Position numbers and translations under genes: made by a program
The notes under the pieces: model-generated
Seen by the model: only the letters and a program-made list of their open reading frames with translations
Database searches by the model: none
What the model was told of the DNA's origin: nothing
From: Deltaproteobacteria bacterium
GTDB lineage: Bacteria; Desulfobacterota; Desulfarculia; Desulfarculales; Desulfarculaceae
Reading direction: 5' to 3'
DNA length: 51,180 nucleotides
NCBI GenBank assembly: GCA_020444205.1
Contig: JAHLLJ010000013.1
Coordinates: forward strand, 1 to 51,180
Part shown: in pieces, positions 39,248-48,099 of the stretch
Position numbering within the stretch: position 1 is the first letter of the stretch
How the letters are laid out: every line of letters starts with the position of its first letter

Positions 39248-40479
39248 AGCAGGTCCTTTTTCTAACCTATCTCTTTCCCCCGGCGGCCGGGGCTGGGGTG
39301 CACCGGCCGCTGAGCTTTGTGCGCCATCTTCCATCTTTCGGTTGGCAGCCCCAAGTGCTTACCGCCTGGCGGCCATCGGCCATCGCCTTTGACCAGGCTC
39401 TGAACCGGCTCATCCCCTCTGAAGCCTTGGTGACCCGCCTGCTAAATATCGAGCCCCGTCTGACCCAGATGGCCTCTTCCCGTATTTCGGGCAAGAAGCT
39501 GCGCCACTTGCTGGCCAAGCTCATGGTGCCCGACCGCCATGTCCTGTGGCTGGCCACCGCCCTGCCTCAGCTTATGGCCGTGGCCGCGCGTACCAAGGCC
39601 CGCATCATCATGGCCAGCGCCCCTCCCTATACCACCTTTATGATGGGCTATGTGCTGGCCCAACTCACCGGCCTGCCCCTGCTACTGGATTTTCGCGATG
39701 TTTGGAGCGGCCTTTATGCCAGCGGTTACGACCCGGCCCAGGTCAACTTTTTCCGCAAGCGGGTGGTGCTGGATTTGGAGGGAATTATAGTAAAGCGGGC
39801 CGGCGCGGTGACCACGGCCAGCTTTCTGCACGGCAAGGACCTGGCCCGGCTGCACGGCGATCCTGGCCACAAATATTACTGGTTGCCCAACGGATTTGAA
39901 GAATCTGACTTCGCTGACGCTCCTGCCCCCAAACCGGTTGCTGACCAGAAAATCACCTTACTCTATACGGGCACCGTTTTTGAGATGACCACTCTGAGCC
40001 ACCTTTGGGCGGCCATGGCCCTTTTGACTGAGCAGGAGCGCGCCCGCTTTCGGGTCAAGCTAATAGGGAAAGCGGCCAGCGGCGAGGTGCTGGACCCCGA
40101 GTTGTCCGGTTTGGAGGTACAGGTGCAAGGCTACCAGCCTCACGCCCAGGTGGTGCGCGAAATGCGCCAGGCCCAGGTGCTGCTCTTGACCTTGGAGCCC
40201 ATGCCCAACAGCCAGCAGGTGATCCCCAGCAAGCTGTATGAATACCTGGCCGCCCGCAGCCATATCCTGGCCTTGGTGCCGCCGGGCGAGGCGGCCATGA
40301 TCGTAGAGCAAAATCAGGCAGGCACCGTGGTACTCCCCCAGAACCACAAAGGCATCGCCCAGGTACTGCGGAGGTGGATCGACCGCCCCCCCGCGCCCAG
40401 CCCCGGCAGCATGCGCCGTTTCAGCCGCCGCGCCCAAAGCGCTTATCTGGCGGAGATATTGGAGCGCCATGCCGCTTAG
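39244..40479 (+). CDS. GT-B glycosyltransferase
   Basis: A 411-residue protein of the GT-B fold. It starts MKQVLFLTYLFPPAAGAGVHRPLSFVRHL, the typical N-terminal pattern with a Gly-rich acceptor loop, and contains DFRDVWSG, WLPNGFEESDF, LLYTGTVFEM and, near the end, QVIPSKLYEYLAARSHILALVP, which holds the donor-binding Glu. ATG 39244 overlaps the preceding stop codon by 4 bases; the longer reading of this frame upstream is inside the previous gene and is rejected. The sugar is unknown. Confidence 0.88.
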   Translation: MKQVLFLTYLFPPAAGAGVHRPLSFVRHLPSFGWQPQVLTAWRPSAIAFDQALNRLIPSEALVTRLLNIEPRLTQMASSRISGKKLRHLLAKLMVPDRHVLWLATALPQLMAVAARTKARIIMASAPPYTTFMMGYVLAQLTGLPLLLDFRDVWSGLYASGYDPAQVNFFRKRVVLDLEGIIVKRAGAVTTASFLHGKDLARLHGDPGHKYYWLPNGFEESDFADAPAPKPVADQKITLLYTGTVFEMTTLSHLWAAMALLTEQERARFRVKLIGKAASGEVLDPELSGLEVQVQGYQPHAQVVREMRQAQVLLLTLEPMPNSQQVIPSKLYEYLAARSHILALVPPGEAAMIVEQNQAGTVVLPQNHKGIAQVLRRWIDRPPAPSPGSMRRFSRRAQSAYLAEILERHAA

Positions 40480-41698
40480 GGCCCATAGCGACAGCTACTT
40501 GGCGATCTCCATGTTTTACCCGCCATCGGCCGAGACCAGGGCGGTGATGGTGAGCCGTTTGCTAGCCGCCCTGCCCCAACGCTGGCTCATTGCCCACGGC
40601 GCGTCGCCGTTTTTCAGGCAAGACCCCAGCGCCGCTCCCGGAGCGCAGGCAGGCCCCAGGGAATTTTTGCCCCTTCCCGCTCCCGGCCTCGCCCCGGTGG
40701 CCGCGCGCCTGGCCAAGAAGGGGCTTCCCTTTGTGCAGCAAAGCCCGGACCGTTACCGGGCCTGGATAAAGCCCGCCTCCCAGGCCATCACCTCTTGGCT
40801 GACCACCCAACCCAATCCGCCACGGGCCATATTGGGAGTGGGCCAGCCCTGGAGCAGTCTGCTGGCCGCTACCCGTGTAAGCCAAAATACCGGTCTGCCT
40901 CTACTGGCCTATTTCAGCGACCCCTGGTACGACAGCCTGGGCCTGAATCGCCCCGTCGATTCTCTTAGCCAAGCACTGCACCGACGCTGGGAGGCTCAAG
41001 TGGTGGAACAGGCGGCAAAGCTGCTCTTCCCCTGTCAGGACTTGGCTGAGTTGGTTATGGCCAAGTATCCCCCGGAGCAGTGGGCCAAGATGCGCATCAT
41101 CCCCCACAGCTTTGACCCTAGCCGCTACCCGGACTTTGCGCCTGACTCGCAAGGGATCAAGTACGTGCGCTTTTTAGGCAGCTTCTACCAGAAGCTCACC
41201 CCCCTGCCCTTGTTGCGGGGCCTCAGGCTGGCTCTGGAAGCATCTCCCGCCGCCTTTAAGCAGGTGCGCTTCCAGTTCATTGGCCCGGACTCCGATTATT
41301 TTCAGAATGCGCCCGAGTTGAGCGACCTGCCCCAGGGCTTGGTTTCATTTTTACCGCCGGTGCCTTACCAGGAAAGCCTGGACCTCATGGCCGCCTCCCA
41401 CTCCCTTTTGCTCATCGACCCGGAGATACCCACCTGTCCCCTGCTGCTCTCCAAGCTGGTGGACTATCTGGGGGCCAACCGCCCCCTGTGCGGGGTGTGC
41501 ACCCAGGGCCACACCCAGCGCCTTTTGGCCGAGCTGGGAGCCTGGAGCGCCCCCTATCAGGAGCCCCAGGCCATTGCCGAGATGCTCATACAGATAGCCG
41601 AAGCCCCGTCCCAGCCGGTTCAGCTAGACCAGACGCTGCGCGCCTCCTACTCGGTGCAAGAGGTGGCGGAACGCTTTCAGGCAGTGCTGGACGAGTGA
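40469..41698 (+). CDS. GT-B-like glycosyltransferase
   Basis: A 409-residue protein resembling its neighbour in order of elements: SMFYPPSAETRAVMVSRLL at the N-terminus, LLAYFSDPWYDSLG, then IIPHSFDPSRYP, VRFLGSFYQ and LLLSKLVDYLGANRPLCGVC in the donor half. Family membership is less sure than for the two preceding genes, because the usual E-x7-E site is replaced by a KLVDYL-type segment as in GT4 relatives. It overlaps the preceding gene by 11 bases and ends the glycosyltransferase trio; the next gene is convergent, 51 bases away. Confidence 0.82.
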   Translation: MPLRAHSDSYLAISMFYPPSAETRAVMVSRLLAALPQRWLIAHGASPFFRQDPSAAPGAQAGPREFLPLPAPGLAPVAARLAKKGLPFVQQSPDRYRAWIKPASQAITSWLTTQPNPPRAILGVGQPWSSLLAATRVSQNTGLPLLAYFSDPWYDSLGLNRPVDSLSQALHRRWEAQVVEQAAKLLFPCQDLAELVMAKYPPEQWAKMRIIPHSFDPSRYPDFAPDSQGIKYVRFLGSFYQKLTPLPLLRGLRLALEASPAAFKQVRFQFIGPDSDYFQNAPELSDLPQGLVSFLPPVPYQESLDLMAASHSLLLIDPEIPTCPLLLSKLVDYLGANRPLCGVCTQGHTQRLLAELGAWSAPYQEPQAIAEMLIQIAEAPSQPVQLDQTLRASYSVQEVAERFQAVLDE

Positions 41699-41749
41699 CC
41701 AGGCTTACCCAACGATAACTTTTTCATCAGAATGTTCTAAAGAGACTGC

Positions 41750-44236
41750 CTAGGTCTGGGCCATCTCTCGAGCCTGGGCAGCCAGTTTTTGTAGGCGCTG
41801 ATCCTGGGGATGGCGGGCCAGGGCATCCTTCAGCAGGTCCAGAGCCTCGTGAGCGCGGTCCAGCTTGAGCAGGGCCCGCGCGGCGGCGAGCATGTGCTGG
41901 GCTGCTCCCGGCTCCTGCTGCAAGGCACGCCGGGCCAGGGACAAGGCGATCTCGGTGTTGGCCCCTCGCTCCAGGTAAAGCCCGGCCAAACCGCTCATGG
42001 CAGCGGCATCACGGGGATTGTATTTTATGGCTTGTTTAAAGGCGGCCTCTGCCTGGCCTCTCTGCCCTGCGGTGGCCAACACCTGGCCCAGGCGGGAATG
42101 CACTTCCTTTTTACAATCCTCTTGGGCAGCGGCCCGCTGCAGATAATCCAGGGCCCGGTTGGTCTGTCCCCGGTTCTGGGCCAGGCAGCCAAGCTGGAAC
42201 AAGGTGTCCGCGTGCTCGGGCTCCAGCTCCAGGCTGCGCTGCAAGCAGACCTGGCCCTCCTGGCGCTCCCCCGAGCGCAGCAAAGCCAAGCCCAGGTTGT
42301 AGTGGGTCATGTAATCCTCGGGAGTTACTTCCCGGGCGCGGCGGAAGCACTCGGCCGCCTCATCCATCTGGCCCAAGCGGCCATGACACACACCCAAGGA
42401 GTTGAGCACGTTGCTCTCCTCAGCCTGGAGTAAAAGCGCCTTTTCATACTCAGCCACCGCCTCGGCCAGCCGCCCCTGGCCGTAAGCAGCGTCACCGCTG
42501 ATATTCAGGCTCACCGCATCGCAGATCACCACACTGTAAGGGTCCAGGAAGCCCGCGTGCACCAGGGCCTTGCCCGCGTCATTCAGGGCCTCCACAATGG
42601 TGAAGCCCTCTCGGGGATGTGCAGCCACCCCGGCGCGCACCGGACGCCCCCCTTGCTCGCGCATTTTTTCCAGGGTGGCCTGGGCCGCCTCACCAGCCTG
42701 GGCGGTGTCCGCTCCGGGCAGCAGCACGGCCAGGGCTTCGGGAGAGTAGCGCCCCAACAGGGCCTTTGGGCCAAAGGCCTCCCGGGCCGCATCGGTAAGC
42801 CCGGCCAACAGGGCCTCGGCCCCCAAACGGCCGGTTACCTCGGCCACGTTCTCCAGATCCTCCACCCCCAGCACCACCGTAGCCAGGGGCTCCTCGGCAG
42901 CGCACAGAGCGCTATAGGCGGCCATTAGCGAGCGACGCTCCAAGGCCCCGGTGGCCTGCTCCAGGGTCACCGCCACCTCGCCGCCGGGCAGGCTCAGGCT
43001 TTGTCGCCGGCCCGGTTCCTGGGCCGAGGCCTCTTGGGCGGGCAGGCGGCGCAGCACATCACCAGGCCGCAAAGGGCTGGCCGGGCGGGCCAGGCTGACC
43101 ACCTCGGCAAGGGATTCCTCGGCCCCCAGCTTGCTCACCGCCACCTCGGCCTTTATCTCTCCCTGGGCTTGGCCGGGTTCGCGCACCGCCAGGCGGTCGC
43201 CCTCGGTGAGCCCATGCATGCGCCCCAGGTTGATCAGCACCCGGTCCAGGGGCATAACCTCCTGCACCCGCCCGGCCCTGTCGGCTATATCCTGGAAGAA
43301 AAGCAGATCGTCGAGGCCTACCCGCTCTGCGGCCAGCAAGGCCCTGCCGGCGCGCAACTTCAACAAGGCCGCGGTGTCGCCGGCCGGACCGGCGCCCCGG
43401 TGCCCCAGGTGGGCCGCGCCCAGGCTGAGGCTGACTGGCCAGGGGTCGCGTTCCGCTCCTTTGAGGCGTAGCTGGGAGGCGGATTTTTGCAGGGTTTCCG
43501 CCGCCCGGCGGGCCTGGTCGGCCGAGCCGGACAGCAGCATGAAAAAGGTCTGGCCCACCCTGGCCAACACCGTGGCTTGGGGTGCGGCCTCGCCGATAAG
43601 GCGGGCCAACTCCCGCAACACTTGGTCGCTCAGGTTGCGGCCGTGGCGCTCTTGCCAGCCGGCCAGCCCTTTGGCCCTGATGGCCACCAAGGTAAGGCCC
43701 TTGCCGTGATTTTCCTCGTCCAGGGCCAACTTGCCGGTGGGCGGCGCCTCGGTAAGCCGGGCGGCGGCGGAGATAAGGGCCTCGTCCAGGGCGGACTCGT
43801 TACCCAGGCCGGTCAAGGCATCGGTCCGGGCAGTCAGCCGGGAGCGTACCAGGGTCAGGCTGGTCTCCACCAGGGCGGACAGAAAAGGCCTTACCTGGTC
43901 GGGAAGCTGCTGTTCACTCACCCCATGGGCCGCCAACAGGCCCAGGGGCTTGAGGCCGTCCAGCAACGGTATGAGTAGGCGGCCGCCGGTGCGGTCCAGC
44001 ACGGCGCGGCCCTTGTTGAGGGCGCCTTGCAACAGCTCCTGGTTGGGCTCGCCAAGGGCGGGCGGAGGCAGCAGATCTATGCGGGCGCAACCCAGGGCCT
44101 TGCGAAAAGGCGGCTTGAGGATTTCCTGGCAACGGGTCAGGTCGTGGTAGCTGAGCTGGTGGCGGGCGGTGGTCGGCAAGGGCACGGCCTCAGGCAGCCA
44201 AGCCGGCCAGGGCTTTGACGATAACCGCGATGTCAT
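41750..44236 (-). CDS. Large protein with two degenerate GGDEF domains, an FlgT-like domain and TPR repeats
   Basis: An 828-residue cytoplasmic-looking protein. Residues about 136-310 are a GGDEF-like domain (TARTDALTGLGNESALDEAL), but the GGDEF signature position reads RVGQTF (226-231). Residues about 322-400 resemble the C-terminal domain of FlgT (LDRVLINLGRMHGLTEGDRL). Residues 432-565 are a second GGDEF-like domain with GRYSPE (495-500) at the signature. Residues 578-825 are about seven TPRs. Neither GGDEF keeps catalytic residues, so it is probably a c-di-GMP-independent scaffold or sensor. The start is uncertain: ATG 44236 lies inside selA; a GTG at 44185 falls just after the selA stop. 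Confidence 0.78.
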   Translation of the reverse strand: MTSRLSSKPWPAWLPEAVPLPTTARHQLSYHDLTRCQEILKPPFRKALGCARIDLLPPPALGEPNQELLQGALNKGRAVLDRTGGRLLIPLLDGLKPLGLLAAHGVSEQQLPDQVRPFLSALVETSLTLVRSRLTARTDALTGLGNESALDEALISAAARLTEAPPTGKLALDEENHGKGLTLVAIRAKGLAGWQERHGRNLSDQVLRELARLIGEAAPQATVLARVGQTFFMLLSGSADQARRAAETLQKSASQLRLKGAERDPWPVSLSLGAAHLGHRGAGPAGDTAALLKLRAGRALLAAERVGLDDLLFFQDIADRAGRVQEVMPLDRVLINLGRMHGLTEGDRLAVREPGQAQGEIKAEVAVSKLGAEESLAEVVSLARPASPLRPGDVLRRLPAQEASAQEPGRRQSLSLPGGEVAVTLEQATGALERRSLMAAYSALCAAEEPLATVVLGVEDLENVAEVTGRLGAEALLAGLTDAAREAFGPKALLGRYSPEALAVLLPGADTAQAGEAAQATLEKMREQGGRPVRAGVAAHPREGFTIVEALNDAGKALVHAGFLDPYSVVICDAVSLNISGDAAYGQGRLAEAVAEYEKALLLQAEESNVLNSLGVCHGRLGQMDEAAECFRRAREVTPEDYMTHYNLGLALLRSGERQEGQVCLQRSLELEPEHADTLFQLGCLAQNRGQTNRALDYLQRAAAQEDCKKEVHSRLGQVLATAGQRGQAEAAFKQAIKYNPRDAAAMSGLAGLYLERGANTEIALSLARRALQQEPGAAQHMLAAARALLKLDRAHEALDLLKDALARHPQDQRLQKLAAQAREMAQT

Positions 44237-45590
44237 CAGCCACCAGGGTGCGCACGTCCATGAGCAGGTGCCCGTCCTCCAGGCGGCAAATCACCGGAGG
44301 ATCACCCGCCCTGAGCGCCTGTTCCAGGCGGGTGGGGCTCATGCCCTTTATGGACACCTGCAGCAAACGGGTGCGGGGCGCGGACAGGGGCATGGCTCCG
44401 CCGCCCACCCGGCTCACCCCCGGCACGGTGGTCACCTCCAAGCGCTCCAAGCCCAACTTTTTCAGCCGGGCGGCCAAACGATTGGCCCGCTCGCGCAGGC
44501 GCTCATAGGGCGTGGTAATCATGGCCAGGGTGGGAATCTCGGCCATGGCCTTTTCCGGATCGCGGTACAGCTCCAAGGTGGCTTCCAAGGCGCCCAAGGT
44601 CAGCTTGTCCACCCTGAGCGCCCGGTTGGTGGGGTTCTTGCGGCAGCGCTCCACGTACTCGGCCTTGCCCAGGATGACCCCCGCCTGGGGGCCGCCCAAA
44701 AGCTTGTCCCCGGAGAAGGTGACCAGGTCGGCCCCTTCGGCCAGGGCCTCCTGCACCGTGGGCTCCTTGGGCAGACCATAGCGGGAAAAGTCCACCAAAC
44801 TGCCCGAGCCAAGGTCCTCCATGACTGGAAGATGGTAGCGGTCGCCCAGCTCGCGCAGCTCCTTGAGCGGCACCTCTTTGTGGAAACCCACCACCGCGAA
44901 GTTGCTGGTGTGCACCTTGAGCAGCAGGGCGGTATTGGAGGTGATGGCTCCCTCGTAGTCATGTAGATGGGTTTTGTTGGTGGCCCCCACCTCGCGCAGG
45001 ATGGCCCCGGAGCGGGCCATGACGTCGGGGATGCGGAAGGAGCCGCCTATCTCCACCAACTGCCCCCGGCTGACTACCACCTCACGGCCCGCGGCCAAGG
45101 TCTGGAGGCTGAGCAGCACCGCGGCGGCGTTGTTGTTAACCACCAGCGAGGCCTCGGCCCCGGTGAGCTCGCACAGGATACGGTCCACGTGCACGTAACG
45201 GCTGCCCCGGGCCCCGGCGTCCAGGTCGTACTCCAGGTTGCTGTAAGTGCGGTTGATATCCAGTAGGCGCTCCAAGGCGCGGCGGGCCAGAAGCGAACGC
45301 CCCAGATTGGTGTGCACCACCACCCCGGTGGCGTTTATCACCCGCCTGAGGCTGGGCGCGGCCAAGCGCCGGGCTGCTTCAGCAGCGGCAAGGGCCACCG
45401 CCTCGGTGGTCAGATCCTCTGCGGGGATCTGTTCATCAGCCAGCAGGCGGGCGCGCAGCTCATCCAGGGCTTGGCGGGCGCCTTGCACGATCAGGGAGCG
45501 ATCCACCTCATCACGCAGATCCAGCAGAGCCGGGTGCTCCAACAGGTGGTCCACCTTGGGCAACCGCGCCAACTGCTTTTGATCCGCCAT
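44190..45590 (-). CDS. selA: L-seryl-tRNA(Sec) selenium transferase
   Basis: PLP enzyme converting Ser-tRNA(Sec) to Sec-tRNA(Sec) with selenophosphate, in the cytoplasm. The 466-residue protein has the SelA N-terminal helical part (LPKVDHLLEHPAL), then RRVINATGVVVHTNLGRS, NLEYDLDAGARGSRYVHV and the PLP lysine in FSGDKLLGGPQAG (Lys296). Length is normal. GGGAGG precedes the ATG. Its 3' end overlaps the start of the GGDEF/TPR gene. selB and tRNA-Sec are usually near selA but are not in this window. Selenoproteins are thus expected elsewhere in the genome. Confidence 0.96.
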   Translation of the reverse strand: MADQKQLARLPKVDHLLEHPALLDLRDEVDRSLIVQGARQALDELRARLLADEQIPAEDLTTEAVALAAAEAARRLAAPSLRRVINATGVVVHTNLGRSLLARRALERLLDINRTYSNLEYDLDAGARGSRYVHVDRILCELTGAEASLVVNNNAAAVLLSLQTLAAGREVVVSRGQLVEIGGSFRIPDVMARSGAILREVGATNKTHLHDYEGAITSNTALLLKVHTSNFAVVGFHKEVPLKELRELGDRYHLPVMEDLGSGSLVDFSRYGLPKEPTVQEALAEGADLVTFSGDKLLGGPQAGVILGKAEYVERCRKNPTNRALRVDKLTLGALEATLELYRDPEKAMAEIPTLAMITTPYERLRERANRLAARLKKLGLERLEVTTVPGVSRVGGGAMPLSAPRTRLLQVSIKGMSPTRLEQALRAGDPPVICRLEDGHLLMDVRTLVADDIAVIVKALAGLAA

Positions 45591-45633
45591 GGGCCCTCCC
45601 TAGTTAACCTAGCCTAAAGGTCTTTTACTACTA

Positions 45634-46191
45634 TTACAAATCGCGGCCAGAGGCAAGGTCCTGCCCCCGGTGCAGCCAGAAAAAGCTCAACGCGGCGATG
45701 ACGATGCAGTGATCGATCTCCCCTGAGGCCACCATGGCGGGTAAGTCATCTATTTTCACCCGAAAAACCTCGATGCTCTCGCCGTCTTCCAAGCGGGGTT
45801 CGCCGGGCACCGAATCCACCTGGGCCAAGTAGGTATGGCAGGTGTTGTCAAAAAGGGCCGGGTTGGGGTTCACCTTGCCCAAGAAGGATATCTCCTTGGC
45901 CCGGTAGCCGGTTTCCTCTTCCAACTCGCGCACCGCAGCCTCAATGGGCTTCTCGCCTGGGTCTACCAAACCGCCGGGAATCTCCACGGCCCAGTCCTCG
46001 GAGCCGTGGCGCCACTGCTTTATGAGCACCACCTCGCCTTCCGGGGTGAGCGGAACGATGTTCACCCAATCACTGGAATGTAGGGTAATGAAGGTAGCGG
46101 TGTGGCTGCCCAGACGGCGCCGGCTGCGGGTGACGCTGAGCACCATGTGCTCAAGCACGTTTTCGCTTTCAAGGATTTTCCAGCCGGACAA
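45634..46191 (-). CDS. Nudix hydrolase, ADP-ribose pyrophosphatase-like
   Basis: A 185-residue Nudix enzyme. The Nudix box is complete: GGLVDPGEKPIEAAVREL followed by EEETGY. The upstream WAVEIPGG and the general shape match ADP-ribose/NDP-sugar diphosphatases (NudF-type). It hydrolyses a nucleoside diphosphate linked to another group; the exact substrate is unknown. It lies 43 bases upstream of selA on the same strand and may be co-transcribed. Confidence 0.9.
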   Translation of the reverse strand: MSGWKILESENVLEHMVLSVTRSRRRLGSHTATFITLHSSDWVNIVPLTPEGEVVLIKQWRHGSEDWAVEIPGGLVDPGEKPIEAAVRELEEETGYRAKEISFLGKVNPNPALFDNTCHTYLAQVDSVPGEPRLEDGESIEVFRVKIDDLPAMVASGEIDHCIVIAALSFFWLHRGQDLASGRDL

Positions 46192-46241
46192 GATGATGCC
46201 TGCCTTTCACGGCGCCGGACGCGGCCGGGCGGCGGGCCGAG

Positions 46242-46550
46242 TTATTGAATTCCCATCGACGAGCCCACTATCAGGCTCATCAGGCCGGAGATAACCACCC
46301 TTTGCACAAAAATAATAGCCAGAATCAGGATAACCGGGGCAATGTCGAACCCACCGAAATTAGTGGGAATTATACGCCTTACCCGCCACAGCACCGGTTC
46401 GGTGACCGCGAACAAAAAACGCACGATGGGGTTGCTGGGGTCGGGCCGCACCCAGGTGATCACCGCGGCAGCCACTATAACCCACATATAAGCGCCTAGA
46501 ATCCAGCTAATAAACTGAAGTATCTTAAGAAAAAAGATCATTATCCTCAT
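46242..46550 (-). CDS. YggT-family membrane protein
   Basis: A 102-residue protein with two hydrophobic regions (about 4-32 and 69-90). The family segment VRPDPSNPIVRFLFAVTEPVLWRVRRIIPTN is clear, with the conserved Pro/Arg-rich linker. YggT proteins are small inner-membrane proteins linked in some bacteria to osmotic stress and division-site functions. It is 50 bases upstream of the Nudix gene, on the same strand. Confidence 0.9.
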   Translation of the reverse strand: MRIMIFFLKILQFISWILGAYMWVIVAAAVITWVRPDPSNPIVRFLFAVTEPVLWRVRRIIPTNFGGFDIAPVILILAIIFVQRVVISGLMSLIVGSSMGIQ

Positions 46551-46709
46551 CCCGTCCGGCTGCGAAAGGCCTAAGTTCTAGGATAATAGTGATTGCCCGC
46601 GTCCAGCCTGTCAAGCCCGGCAGCCGGTAAGTTTTAAGCGCTCCTAATATTTGTCCAGAAAACAGCATAAAGTCAGGATTTGTTTTGCTTTCGGGCACAT
46701 GCCCTACCC

Positions 46710-46738
46710 TTGAGTTTGTAAAACTGACTTGTTATACT
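46710..46738 (+). promoter_or_regulatory. Sigma70-type promoter upstream of the small TPR-like protein
   Basis: TTGAGT (46710-46715), a 17-base spacer and TATACT (46733-46738, 5 of 6) form a good promoter with a start near 46746. It serves the gene at 46824. The remaining part of this 273-base gap (46551-46823) shows no coding frame or further strong signal. Confidence 0.6.
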
Positions 46739-46823
46739 GTGTAGCCAACAGCAGAGCAATACATTCCCGTACCACGGTGCCCTATGGGTTATAGGGTTGC
46801 GTGGAGGGTGGGAGATACCAACC

Positions 46824-47255
46824 ATGAAAAGCAAACGCCTGGTGATGGTTTTTGGTTTGGTGGCCGCCTTGGCCCTGGGTCTGGCCCTGGCGGTACCGGC
46901 CGAAGTGACCAAACCCGAAGAGTGTCTGGACAAAAACCTCTGCGCCGAACAAATGCGTTACGGCAAGCAAGCCTTTGCCCGCGGTGCCTACAGCACGGCC
47001 AAGGCCTACTTCAAGCAGGCGGTAGTGGCGGACCCCTCTTCGGCCACGGCCTGGGCTTTCTACGATCTGTCCATCATGTACGACGTGGCCATGCAAGTGC
47101 AAAAAGCGGGTCAGGTCAAGGTTTCCGGCGCACCCGTGCCGGGCGCCGCCCCCCAGACAACCCCCGGAACCGCCAGCTCTACTGCAGCTCCGCCTCCGCC
47201 CGCACCTCAGTCTTCTCCCAAGCCGGCCATCATCATAGACGATGAAGGCTGCTAA
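46824..47255 (+). CDS. Small exported TPR-like protein
   Basis: A 143-residue protein with a signal peptide (MKSKRLVMVFGLVAALALGLALAVPAE). Residues about 35-75 form one TPR-like helix pair (MRYGKQAFARGAYSTAKAYFKQAVVADPSSATAW). The rest is a Pro/Ala/Thr/Ser-rich tail ending DDEGC, with a C-terminal cysteine. Family unknown. ATG 46824 follows GGGAG; a GTG start at 46797 would place extra residues ahead of the signal peptide. It may share a transcript with the rhodanese gene 113 bases downstream; the hairpin between them has no U-tract. Confidence 0.7.
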   Translation: MKSKRLVMVFGLVAALALGLALAVPAEVTKPEECLDKNLCAEQMRYGKQAFARGAYSTAKAYFKQAVVADPSSATAWAFYDLSIMYDVAMQVQKAGQVKVSGAPVPGAAPQTTPGTASSTAAPPPPAPQSSPKPAIIIDDEGC

Positions 47256-47294
47256 AGGTATGTCCCAGGGCGGCCCAAACTAAAGGATTTTCGA

Positions 47295-47322
47295 GGCGGG
47301 GGAAGAAAAGCTTCCCCACGCC
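47295..47322 (+). other. Hairpin in the leader of the rhodanese gene
   Basis: An 11-base-pair hairpin: GGCG with CGCC (one bulged A) continued by GGGGAAG with CTTCCCC around an AAAAG loop. It is not followed by a U-run, so it is probably not a terminator. It could be an mRNA stabiliser or processing point between the two exported-protein genes. Confidence 0.45.
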
Positions 47323-47368
47323 CCAAGGTCATAACTTAACCGCATCATCTATCACGGAGGTAGGCGAG

Positions 47369-47974
47369 ATGAAGAAGTTTGTGGTGATTTTGATGGCCGT
47401 GGCCTTTGTGGCGACTTGCGCCACGGCGGCTCTGGCCGGCAACCCCCTGAAAGCCAACGAAAAGGCTTTCCACAAAGAGGTCACCAGCTGGATTCCCAAG
47501 GACAAACTCGTGACCACCAAGCAGCTGCATGCCAAGTGGATGGAGGTCCTGGCGGGCAAGTCCAAGGCCATCCTGCTGGACGTGCGCACCCATCCCGAGT
47601 TCGACGCCTTCCACATTGAGGGCTCCAGCCACATCCACGCCGGCCATATGTACACCATCCCCAAGAAGATCAAAGATCCCAACGCTGAGATCTATGTCTA
47701 TTGCCGCACCCAGCATAGGGCCGGCTACATTGCGGGCATCCTGTACAAGTACGGCTACAAGAACGTCTACTACGTGACCAAGGAAGGCAAGATTCCTGGT
47801 GGCGTGGTCGGTTGGGCCGCCCTGGGTTATCCCTTTGTGAACTACTTCTACGGCCAGATGCAGATCCTCCAGTACATGAAGCAGGGTTCCTGGTCCGAGC
47901 GCAACTGCGGCAACTACATTCGTGAGTTCAGCAACCAGCGCGGCGAAAAGTGCGGTCTGAAGACCCTGAAGTAG
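47369..47974 (+). CDS. Exported single-domain rhodanese-like protein
   Basis: A 201-residue periplasmic protein. The signal peptide ends near AALAG (residue 24). The rhodanese domain spans about residues 47-150: LLDVRTHPEFDAFHIEGSSHI, then the active loop YCRTQHRAGYIAG with Cys112, and a C-terminal helix-rich extension with two further cysteines (ERNCGNY and EKCGL). Rhodaneses carry sulfane sulfur; the exported form could act in periplasmic sulfur transfer, or be a structural relative. GGAGG precedes the ATG. A strong terminator follows. Confidence 0.88.
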   Translation: MKKFVVILMAVAFVATCATAALAGNPLKANEKAFHKEVTSWIPKDKLVTTKQLHAKWMEVLAGKSKAILLDVRTHPEFDAFHIEGSSHIHAGHMYTIPKKIKDPNAEIYVYCRTQHRAGYIAGILYKYGYKNVYYVTKEGKIPGGVVGWAALGYPFVNYFYGQMQILQYMKQGSWSERNCGNYIREFSNQRGEKCGLKTLK

Positions 47975-47996
47975 CTATCGGCTGAGCACAGTCCCC

Positions 47997-48027
47997 AAGG
48001 GGAGCCGCGCAAAAGCGGCTCCCCTTT
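47997..48027 (+). terminator. Rho-independent terminator after the rhodanese gene
   Basis: A 12-base-pair stem (AAGGGGAGCCGC with GCGGCTCCCCTT, loop GCAAAA) followed by TTTTGTG. It lies 22 bases after the stop codon and separates the rhodanese unit from the glycerate kinase operon. Confidence 0.9.
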
Positions 48028-48099
48028 TGTGTTACAACTCTACAATCCCAAAGCGGCCCTATTGTGGTAGCCTTGCCTAAAAGCAGCAGGAGCAGCAAC

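Noticed and set aside
38246-39334. 362-residue minus-strand open frame
   Set aside because: Opposite a well-supported GT4 gene and extends into the next one; low-quality composition.
46551-46823. tRNA or small RNA gene in the gap upstream of the TPR-like protein
   Set aside because: No cloverleaf or conserved tRNA boxes found; only a promoter is convincing.
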